From assembly GCA_964390065.1 (NCBI GenBank), contig CAYMGX010000004.1, forward strand, positions 1 through 64,000: a stretch of DNA of 64,000 nt, read 5' to 3'. The stretch is from JAAZBG01 sp964390065 (GTDB lineage Bacteria > Fibrobacterota > Chitinivibrionia > Chitinivibrionales > Chitinispirillaceae). The position numbers were made by a program, and so were the translations under genes. Every line of letters begins with the position of its first letter. Within the stretch, counting starts at the first letter, position 1. This document shows positions 56,493 to 64,000 of this stretch, piece after piece. Under the pieces are notes generated by a model. That model did not search any database and was not told the DNA's origin. It saw only the letters and a program-made list of their open reading frames with translations.

Positions 56493-56804
56493 TCAAACGT
56501 TAATTGATACAATCTCAAGTCTGGTATATTGCTGACGATGGCCGTTTTTGCGGCGATAGTCCTTACGACGTTTACGCTTGATGATCATGACTTTTACATC
56601 TTTGATATGATCAACAACTTTAGCTTTCACAGATGCCCCGGCTACAACAGGAGTCCCTACTTTAACATTATCGCCATCTGCTGCAAGTAATACCTTATCA
56701 ATAGTAATCTCTGCACCTTGTTCGGCGTCAATAAGTGGAACACGAATCGTTGTTCCAGGGGTAACCTTGAACTGAGCTCCGCCTTGTTCAATAATTGAAT
56801 ACAT
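56493..56804 (-). CDS. rplU: Ribosomal protein bL21
   Basis: A 103-residue protein starting MYSIIEQGGAQFKVTPGTTI with conserved VKVGTPVV and the basic C-terminal part MIIKRKRRKDYRRKNGHRQQ. It binds 23S rRNA in the large subunit. AGAGGAG precedes the ATG by about 8 nt. It follows rng with a 134-bp leader that can fold (see the leader entry). Confidence 0.97.
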   Translation of the reverse strand: MYSIIEQGGAQFKVTPGTTIRVPLIDAEQGAEITIDKVLLAADGDNVKVGTPVVAGASVKAKVVDHIKDVKVMIIKRKRRKDYRRKNGHRQQYTRLEIVSINV

Positions 56805-56822
56805 GATATAAAACTCCTCTAC

Positions 56823-56894
56823 CTGGTCGGTAAGTTGTACCTATGAATGCGGTTACCCAAGATTTTTTCCGCATACCCATCCCTGCCAGACCAG
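56823..56894 (-). ncRNA. Structured leader of rplU-rpmA (candidate autoregulatory RNA)
   Basis: In the transcript, CUGGUC (56894-56889) can pair with GACCAG (56828-56823), enclosing a second stem UGCGG/CCGCA (56873-56869 with 56852-56848). The outer stem ends 19 nt before the rplU start and close to its ribosome-binding site. Leaders of L21 operons are known in other bacteria; I do not recognise this as one of the described families. Confidence 0.35.
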
Positions 56895-56938
56895 AATTTC
56901 CAGGTCCAGGGAAAAGATTTCAAAATATACATTCTAAA

Positions 56939-58477
56939 CTATTCATCAGCAAGAGATTCGTTGCTTTTTTCTGTAATTATCCTTGAATCCTCAAACATAT
57001 ACTCATCCTGATCGAGCTCGTCATCCTCAATGAGAGTTACCGTACACTTATGCTCGCGCTCAAGCATTTTTTTCATAACCGATTCATCTTTAAGAAGATA
57101 TGCAGCTACTGCCGGATGTACCGAGAGAATAACATCGGCTTTTACTTTAACCTGACGGCGCAAATCCCGATCGATTCTTGCTGTCACCGTCTCAGGTGAA
57201 AATACCCAGCCAAGACCGCCGCACGCCGGGCATACATTGGTAAAAAACTCCTGAAGCTCCGGACGAACCCTTTTTCTGGTAATTTCCATTAAACCGAACT
57301 TAGAAAGCCCGGTCCCTGATGTAACTGTTGGATCTGCATCCAATGTTTTTCGCATATACGCTTCGATTTTTTTACGGTTTTCGGGAAGCCGCATATCGAT
57401 AAAATCAATTACAATCAGGCCGCCAATATCACGTAAACGAAGCTGACGACATATTTCGGTAGCAGCCTCAAGATTGGTTTTGACAATAGTTTCTTCAAGG
57501 TTGGTTTTCCCTACATTACGCCCGGTATTAACATCAATAGCAACCAACGCTTCGGTTCTGTCAATAAGGATATACCCGCCACTCTTCAGCCATACTTTAC
57601 GCTTGAGCAATCGTTCGAGATCTTTCTCAATATTAAACTTGTCAAACAGCGGAACTTTCTCTTTGTAAAGAACAACCTTCTTGCAGAGATCCGGGGATAA
57701 TGCTTTCAGGTATGACAGGATTTCCTTTCTGTCATCCTCCTGATCCACGTACACCTCGGTAACATCATCAGTAAAGATATCCCGTATCACCCTTGTGGTA
57801 ATGCCCAGTTCCCGATGAACCAGCTTTGGCCCGGTCCCCTTAAGCGCCTCATCCTGCGCCTTCTTCCAGGCATCAACAAGCATGTGAATTTCATTAATAA
57901 ACTCCGCTTCAGACATTTGAAGTCCAATGGTGCGTACGATAAACCCGACACCGGGAGGTTTAATCTGTGCGATAATCTGTTTCAGACGGGCACGCTTCTT
58001 GGCATCGGTATTCCTCTTCGAAACACCAATAAAATCAGCATCCGGAACAAGCACCAGAAACCGTCCCGCAAGACTAATCTGTGTTGTGATCTTTGCCCCT
58101 TTGGTACTGATCGGTTCCTTGGCAACCTGTACCAGGATCTGATCGCCGACATTTAAAATTTTCTCAATTGGAATTCGTGGTATCTGTTTCCGGTTCTGAT
58201 TATCGCCAATAAACCGTTCCATAACCTTATCCGATTCCTCAAGTAACAACGTTGGGTCAACGTCCGTCGCATGAAGAAATGCGCATTTTTCGAGTCCGAT
58301 ATCAATAAATGCCGACTGGATACCGGGCAAAATTGACATAACACGGCCTCTGTAAATATTACCCACAAGACGGAAATGATCGGGACGTTCAACCACGATC
58401 TCGACAATTTTGTCATTTTCAAGTAGTGCGGCACGTTTCTCTGTTGGCGTGCCATTAAATAGGATCTTCTTCTGCAT
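56939..58477 (-). CDS. rng: Ribonuclease G/E
   Basis: A 512-residue RNase E/G catalytic protein. The S1 RNA-binding domain is at about 38-140 (NIYRGRVMSILPGIQSAFID, with an insert before GDQILVQVAKEP). The metal ligands D315 (AIDVNTGRN) and D358 (IVIDFIDM) are present, and the zinc-link cysteines C416 and C419 are in NVCPACGGLG. It lacks the long scaffold tail of RNase E, so RNase G-type length. It processes rRNA and decays mRNA. It sits upstream of rplU, a common linkage. Confidence 0.93.
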   Translation of the reverse strand: MQKKILFNGTPTEKRAALLENDKIVEIVVERPDHFRLVGNIYRGRVMSILPGIQSAFIDIGLEKCAFLHATDVDPTLLLEESDKVMERFIGDNQNRKQIPRIPIEKILNVGDQILVQVAKEPISTKGAKITTQISLAGRFLVLVPDADFIGVSKRNTDAKKRARLKQIIAQIKPPGVGFIVRTIGLQMSEAEFINEIHMLVDAWKKAQDEALKGTGPKLVHRELGITTRVIRDIFTDDVTEVYVDQEDDRKEILSYLKALSPDLCKKVVLYKEKVPLFDKFNIEKDLERLLKRKVWLKSGGYILIDRTEALVAIDVNTGRNVGKTNLEETIVKTNLEAATEICRQLRLRDIGGLIVIDFIDMRLPENRKKIEAYMRKTLDADPTVTSGTGLSKFGLMEITRKRVRPELQEFFTNVCPACGGLGWVFSPETVTARIDRDLRRQVKVKADVILSVHPAVAAYLLKDESVMKKMLEREHKCTVTLIEDDELDQDEYMFEDSRIITEKSNESLADE

Positions 58478-58557
58478 AAAAACTTTCTTCTTTATCTTTG
58501 GTCAATTCTGGTGTTTATAACTGACTGCAATCCGGTATTCGTCACTATGGTATAAAA

Positions 58558-61500
58558 TTATCTAAATCGGATATCTATAACAAGTGAGAAATTATTATCA
58601 TTATCGGTTGAGATGGACTCCTGCCCGGTTATCTTATCCTTCGTACCATCCTTTATCCGTGAACCGGTATAACTAAAAGTACCAGTTACGTTATCTGTGA
58701 AAATATAGGTAAGGTGAGGACTAAGTGAAAGACTTTCTTTAACTTTCTCATTCGGATCCTGGTCAATAGAGTTTCTGGTAGAATTCCGCGACATAGTCAT
58801 CCCCAACGTCGTTTTCCCCTTGACCGGTATCTTCCAGTACAGGATTTTAATTTCATTAAGACGGTTGGACTTCTCAATCTCATAGCCAATTGTCAGTTCA
58901 TCACTGTTTGTTGTCGTTGTATCCTTTACCTTCTCACCCTTTTTCATCTCTTTGGAAAACCTGTGGCTATAGTTGAGTGATACCGGCCACTTTTTAATGG
59001 ATCCGGTAAGGTTTACAAGTGGTGACATATCAATACGATCGGTTGAACTGGTTACAAGATTCAACCGGTTCTCTGTTTTTCTGAATGAATAGTTGGATGT
59101 CAGAGTAAGATCTCTGAACAGATCAGAAATAAAGCCGATTTTCATCAATGCCGGAGTACGTGCAGACACTGAAATATCCGGTAGTGTAAATGATGAATCA
59201 AACTGTGATGTGTCAGGTGTAACGCGGTATTCATTTGACCACTGAATTGTTATCGGATTAAGTGACAACTCAAACGGAACTGTCAGATCTAAACCAGTAG
59301 AAAACTTATAACTTCTGTTAACTGTTCGTATATCATTTTTATAATAATCCTGAGCATACTTTCCTATTCTGCTTGTCATACCACCAAGACGCGAATCATC
59401 CATCTCTCCGGTAAAAACATTTCTATTTGTCACACCAAGCTTATATTTAAAGTATTCCCAGTTTGAATAGTTTTCAAGAAGATTTGTTCCCACATTGTTA
59501 TTATTAAGACGTGATCCTGCTGAATAGGTAAAACTGACAGAACGAAACCCGAGTTTTTTAAATCCAGTCTCAAATTTGATCAACCCTGAATCAGTCGAGT
59601 TCGGCTTACGATTTGACGTAAACGTTGAAATCAGATCTGCAAAATTGAGGGAACTGTTGATACTGAATGTCGAATTAACATTTATATTGAAGTAATCATT
59701 CTGATATCTGTCATACTGCATTTGCGCCCACGAACTGGTAAAATTTGAATTATAATCTGCACTTGTTGTCAACCAGTTAAAAAACTGCGGATCGAATCGT
59801 ATCCCTGCATTCTGATTTCTGCCTCGTTCGCCACGCAGGATATACTTATCTTTCCATTTACTATCCCGATGTGCTGCAAAAATATTCGAGAGTATTTCCG
59901 AATTATTAATATCATTGGCAACAACAGTATCAAGATTTCTGTCAACGTTCAAGCTGTAATTCAGCTTTAACAGCGGACTGATCGGTGCATAGTCCATTTG
60001 AAATCCATGTCTTACCGTCAGAGAACGCTTGGTATCAAACGTATTTTCCCTGGTATCAAAACTCGTGTTATCACTCAGACTTGCGTCTCCAAGTGTAAAG
60101 TTCAGTGTTGATGGCAACAGTGAGAGCTCGTAATCCCAGAGGCGTTCAGGTATCCATTTTGCACTGGAATCTGTTTTATGCGGCCTGAATTTAGTCCATT
60201 TCAGTTTATCACTTCTTTGAGAAAGATCATATTTAAGGTTATAATTGTAAACATCAGACTCGCTTCTCCTCTTGTACACTTGCGTACCGGTTGAGTCGTA
60301 TCCCATGCTTGAATCGATTACCGATGTGGAATAGGTAAAGCTTGTGTTGATGCGATCTGCAAGCAGATTCGACAACCAGAAATCTGATGGGCTTGACTTA
60401 CTGTAACTTGTATAAAAATTACGCGTTGATGTCTGATTCTCATAAAGTTCAGTCTCTTTTGTATAGATATTATCAGGTTTACCTTTAATCATCATCCCGA
60501 TTGCATCTCCTGCAAGATCACTAAGATCATCCGCCTTACCCTGCACACCAAGCGGGACATCGTTGTTTTTAAGCTGAGGTCGGTTTGCGGAGCCCTGCAA
60601 TACAACACCTACAGGAATATTTACACCGTAATCCTTCGGCAGAAAACGGTCAAGATTTACAGATGCATTTATATTTGTTTTTACATCCGAATTATTAGGC
60701 GTACGGGTCAGATCCTGAATTTTCCGGTAATTACCGTTTGTGTAGGTCATATCCGTTTTAAAATTGAGAAAATCAGCAAATTTCATTGAGAGTTCACTGC
60801 GGGCAGCCCAGCCATCCAGCTTTTCAATTCCTGAAAGTATCATTTCGTTAACCCAGATAAAACCACTGTCAGCATCAGCTCCGGTCGTCTGGGTATCACG
60901 GACAACACCAAGCGCCATCCATTTGATCTGCGAAAGGTTCGGTTGACGGCCTAATGGTGCCTTAATACGAAAATCATCACCCATAGCATTAATTGAATCA
61001 TAGGGATGTTGTATCATGTACTTATCTTTTTCACGGGCAAGCTGCTGAAGGTCAATATTGATAAAATTATTGTTCCAGCCCTGATAAATAGGCTTGCGGT
61101 ACTCATAATAGGTCGTACTGTCGGACCCGAAACGAAAAACGAACTTTACTCCGCCATTGTAAAGTGGATTTGTTGAAGACGTTGAATTGTCACCATAAAC
61201 ATACATACTGAGATTTTTGTAGGCGGTCAGATTAAGCTCCTGATACTCATAGTTTTTTACTACGATCGCTTCTTTACCTCTGCGAAGATTTTTAAATGAT
61301 AATTGAAGCGCCTTCTCTTCAATGGTATCTTTTGTCGCAGCGTCAATCTCCACCTTGAATCCAGGAGGAATTATATAATTCTTTGATTCCTTATTACTGA
61401 TAGAAAGTGCTTCAATTTTAGCGCCGGAGGAATCACTGGAGCTTATCCACTGGTTACCGACAAATTTCATGTCAGATATAATAAGCTGATGTTCACTTGT

Positions 61501-64000
61501 TAATCTTGTTGAATCAAAATCTTTCCAGATCATACGGATCATGGATATATTTTTCCATTGCGGTGATCCATATGGTGTCATCATGTTTTCATAACCCGGT
61601 ATAATTTCTTTAATCGGTAGATGAACTTTACGCCATTTGGTATTTGTTGCAAGTTTCTCAGTTTTATCAAAATACGGTGCGGTTGTATCTGACAGGTCAA
61701 TTTCAAACTGGAAATAATTCTCTTTTGTCGCAGTCTCTACAGTACTGTTATTATTTATATCCTCACCATCAAAGATTGTCTTATTGTTCTGTGTACGTGA
61801 TTTCAGACGGAAATTACCGGAGTTCTCTTTATCATACAAGCCGCCATTATCACGAGCCGGATCTTTTCTGAAATTACCAAGCAATGGATCATCATATCGT
61901 AACACTCTCCATCCCCCATCACCATCTGGCACCTTCCATACTTCACTTGTATCGCTCAACCTGTCGATACCAAGATCCAATGCCTCGCTATAGAATTTAT
62001 AATCACTTCGTGTAGCAGCAGTATCCTCTTTGTCTGCATTCCCGTTTGGTAAACCTCCATCAAGTGAAATATCCTCTTTCATGTGACCAAACTGAAGCAA
62101 TAGTTTTCCCGGTTTACCTACTGATTGATCCTTGATATAAAAATCAATATATTGCATCTTATCCTTATTGGAAAACAATGACGGAACCGGTGTCATTACT
62201 CCAGCCCATGCATTTTTGTACAGGCTTCTAAGTGTTGGATCTGCTGGAGCCGGGGTACAGTGAAAACGGACAACCGACAGATAGCCATCAGTAGCGCTGG
62301 GCTTTGCACTGGGCTCGAAATAGTACAGATCCGTTTTTCGTATTCTGTTGACATTATCGTATTCAATTGGTGTAAACCAGTAAAAATCCCATGCAGGAGG
62401 AGCTTTAGATAACGTATCTAAAACTGGCTGAGGTGGACTTGCCTGATGCCACTCGTCATCATCATTTCCAAAATTATCTGATGACTTGCTATCTTCAAAA
62501 TCGTCAACGTATGCCTTTCCGTCAGGGTTAGCATTCATACTGCTATGGGCAACTTCGAACTCAAATTTTACCTGTGATGAAGAGGTCGTTTCGATAAGAG
62601 GTATTTTGTTGACAAGTGATGTCATCCATTCGGGTTCAAGATCAACAACAGTATTAATATCAAACAGTAGTTTTCCATACCCTTCCTGACCAAGCCGCGG
62701 CACGTTCTCACTTACTTTTACATCCTGGTAAAGAAGCGTTCCGGCGATAAATGATCTGTTACTCAGAAAGGGAAGTTGTACCTGACCGTTCATGCCAAGA
62801 AAGATCTTTTTCTGCGGAGCAAACATGGACTGCTCCTGAAACTCTGCCTTGATATCACTTGCCATCTTTGCCTTGAGCGATATAAGTTCAATCGTGCCAT
62901 CATCATAATTTATCACGTAGTCAACGTTCCGCTCGAGTGCGTCACCATTAGCCCATACTTTATCAGTTCCCTCAAGAACATCAAAGGCATTGAGATCCAG
63001 TATCGGCGACACCGTTGTATTTCCACCCTCGATGTAAAGCGTAGTGTTTACATCTGTCACCCGTTTCTGGAGGCTCTCCAGATAGATTAACGAATCAACA
63101 TCCGCACCAAGTGCCGTATTCATAAATGGAAGATCACCATAGCCGGTTGTATTCCAGGGTGGAATTACAAGCAGCCCCTCTTTTCCCCTGAAAATTGATC
63201 CGTCCTGAATAAGTGTATTTCCTTTATCATCCGCAATCCCGATTATTTCAGAGTAAAACCGTGGTGGTGACGTTGTTGTTTTTGATGTCGTATCGCTGCT
63301 GTTATCCGCATTCTTCTTTTTAATCGCGACTTTCAGATTCATCAGGTTTTCATTTTGTGGAATAGAGTAAACATTACGCCACATCAGGAAATATCGTGCA
63401 GTGTCTTCAGCGGGAGTATCGATGTATCCTGACGGCTTAAGCGACCACAAAACCCGAAGCGTATCAGAACCATCGATTTTGTAATTACCTTTATTAATTG
63501 AACCATCTTTAGACCTTAAATAAATTGCTACAAGATCAGTAGTTAAAATCCTGATTGAATCTGTAAACTGAATGTAACCATCTTCTTTTGTCAATTTATA
63601 GTGTATATTTTCCTTCAACTTTAAAAACTTCGATCGCTGGGTCTGTTTAATGTTTTCAACAGTTAACGATGATGTATCAGACTCTGTAAGGTATACATTT
63701 TCGTCAGATGTGTAGTACATATGGTTACTTGATGCTACTTTATCAGCTTTTACCCATACTTCCAGACTGTCAACCGGTGAAGCAGATGACACGCCGGTTC
63801 CGTTTTTTGCATACTTCATCATATACGCAGCGCGGTATCTATTGTCAAGGTAGAAAAATACATTTTCAAGATATTTCGAAACTTTCTCCATACTCGATGA
63901 TGATGAACCGCTATTGCCCCGGGAGAATGAACGGGTACCGCTTTCAGCATGCTCGGTCGCTGCAATAGTGGTTAACATGAGCGGACCAAGCTTCGCTCTC
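58558..64000 (-). CDS. Giant SprA-like outer-membrane protein (5' end beyond window)
   Basis: At least 1806 residues; the frame stays open to the window edge upstream of the first ATG (63978), with no ribosome-binding site there, so the N terminus is missing. Recognisable SprA/Sov features are ENVPRLGQEGYGKLLFDINT, SSQVKFEFEVAHSSMNANPD, GKAYVDDFEDSKSSD, and many regularly spaced beta strands in the C-terminal half (RHGFQMDYAPISPLLKLNYS, DELTIGYEIEKSNRLNEIKI), ending NFSLVIDIRFR. In Bacteroidota SprA is the huge outer-membrane channel of the type IX secretion system. Homologues occur more widely in the FCB group; whether this one serves T9SS is open. An 80-bp gap separates it from rng. Confidence 0.8.
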   Translation of the reverse strand, partial: RAKLGPLMLTTIAATEHAESGTRSFSRGNSGSSSSSMEKVSKYLENVFFYLDNRYRAAYMMKYAKNGTGVSSASPVDSLEVWVKADKVASSNHMYYTSDENVYLTESDTSSLTVENIKQTQRSKFLKLKENIHYKLTKEDGYIQFTDSIRILTTDLVAIYLRSKDGSINKGNYKIDGSDTLRVLWSLKPSGYIDTPAEDTARYFLMWRNVYSIPQNENLMNLKVAIKKKNADNSSDTTSKTTTSPPRFYSEIIGIADDKGNTLIQDGSIFRGKEGLLVIPPWNTTGYGDLPFMNTALGADVDSLIYLESLQKRVTDVNTTLYIEGGNTTVSPILDLNAFDVLEGTDKVWANGDALERNVDYVINYDDGTIELISLKAKMASDIKAEFQEQSMFAPQKKIFLGMNGQVQLPFLSNRSFIAGTLLYQDVKVSENVPRLGQEGYGKLLFDINTVVDLEPEWMTSLVNKIPLIETTSSSQVKFEFEVAHSSMNANPDGKAYVDDFEDSKSSDNFGNDDDEWHQASPPQPVLDTLSKAPPAWDFYWFTPIEYDNVNRIRKTDLYYFEPSAKPSATDGYLSVVRFHCTPAPADPTLRSLYKNAWAGVMTPVPSLFSNKDKMQYIDFYIKDQSVGKPGKLLLQFGHMKEDISLDGGLPNGNADKEDTAATRSDYKFYSEALDLGIDRLSDTSEVWKVPDGDGGWRVLRYDDPLLGNFRKDPARDNGGLYDKENSGNFRLKSRTQNNKTIFDGEDINNNSTVETATKENYFQFEIDLSDTTAPYFDKTEKLATNTKWRKVHLPIKEIIPGYENMMTPYGSPQWKNISMIRMIWKDFDSTRLTSEHQLIISDMKFVGNQWISSSDSSGAKIEALSISNKESKNYIIPPGFKVEIDAATKDTIEEKALQLSFKNLRRGKEAIVVKNYEYQELNLTAYKNLSMYVYGDNSTSSTNPLYNGGVKFVFRFGSDSTTYYEYRKPIYQGWNNNFINIDLQQLAREKDKYMIQHPYDSINAMGDDFRIKAPLGRQPNLSQIKWMALGVVRDTQTTGADADSGFIWVNEMILSGIEKLDGWAARSELSMKFADFLNFKTDMTYTNGNYRKIQDLTRTPNNSDVKTNINASVNLDRFLPKDYGVNIPVGVVLQGSANRPQLKNNDVPLGVQGKADDLSDLAGDAIGMMIKGKPDNIYTKETELYENQTSTRNFYTSYSKSSPSDFWLSNLLADRINTSFTYSTSVIDSSMGYDSTGTQVYKRRSESDVYNYNLKYDLSQRSDKLKWTKFRPHKTDSSAKWIPERLWDYELSLLPSTLNFTLGDASLSDNTSFDTRENTFDTKRSLTVRHGFQMDYAPISPLLKLNYSLNVDRNLDTVVANDINNSEILSNIFAAHRDSKWKDKYILRGERGRNQNAGIRFDPQFFNWLTTSADYNSNFTSSWAQMQYDRYQNDYFNINVNSTFSINSSLNFADLISTFTSNRKPNSTDSGLIKFETGFKKLGFRSVSFTYSAGSRLNNNNVGTNLLENYSNWEYFKYKLGVTNRNVFTGEMDDSRLGGMTSRIGKYAQDYYKNDIRTVNRSYKFSTGLDLTVPFELSLNPITIQWSNEYRVTPDTSQFDSSFTLPDISVSARTPALMKIGFISDLFRDLTLTSNYSFRKTENRLNLVTSSTDRIDMSPLVNLTGSIKKWPVSLNYSHRFSKEMKKGEKVKDTTTTNSDELTIGYEIEKSNRLNEIKILYWKIPVKGKTTLGMTMSRNSTRNSIDQDPNEKVKESLSLSPHLTYIFTDNVTGTFSYTGSRIKDGTKDKITGQESISTDNDNNFSLVIDIRFR

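Overview
The window reads as a chromosomal segment of an AT-rich, diderm (Gram-negative type) bacterium. Two TolC-family proteins, an RND efflux pump, an MlaC-type periplasmic carrier, a small beta-barrel protein, lipoproteins and a giant SprA-like outer-membrane protein all imply an outer membrane. The SprA-like protein beside RNase G, L21 and L27, together with a Big_2/CotH surface lipoprotein, suggests the FCB superphylum, most probably Fibrobacterota or a close candidate relative. This placement is inference from family recognition; no database search was run. I see no rRNA, tRNA or CRISPR array.

Layout. 1-4.4 kb: decayed tail of one CotH gene, then a lipoprotein with nine visible 87-residue Ig-like repeats and a C-terminal CotH domain, broken by a 100-N scaffold gap. 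4.4-8.1 kb (minus): NikR-linked nickel ECF importer (nikR, nikMN, nikQ, nikO) plus a secreted protein of unknown role. 8.2-9.9 kb: four-helix-bundle gene between inverted repeats, SlyD-type FKBP, single-domain response regulator. 10-13.9 kb: M16C metallopeptidase and divergent adenylate kinase. 13.9-24.6 kb: an island-like block with an 8.8-kb cyclic beta-1,2-glucan synthase gene flanked by gene debris. 24.8-27.1 kb: LacI-type sensor fused to a GGDEF domain. 27.1-27.6 kb: a long imperfect palindrome. 27.6-39.9 kb: mixed housekeeping and accessory genes (miaA, unknown coiled-coil protein, small barrel, FitAB/VapBC-like toxin-antitoxin, DUF2846 lipoprotein, NUDIX hydrolase, specialised NusG, DUF218 protein, guaB, HtrA protease, coiled-coil lipoprotein).

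39.9-56.0 kb (all minus) is the most interesting part. A TetR regulator and a TolC-MFP-RND efflux set are followed, without an obvious terminator, by a tightly packed series: inositol-3-phosphate synthase, radical SAM enzyme, MMPL/HpnN-like exporter, flippase-like membrane protein, GT4 glycosyltransferase, DUF3047 protein, TolC-family protein and MlaC/HpnM-like carrier. I infer a pathway that makes an inositol-based glycolipid and moves it to the outer membrane. Two nearly matching 22-bp palindromes, one before tetR and one before the efflux genes, look like TetR operators.

56.1-64 kb (minus): rpmA, rplU with a structured leader, rng, and the SprA-like gene, whose 5' end lies beyond the window.
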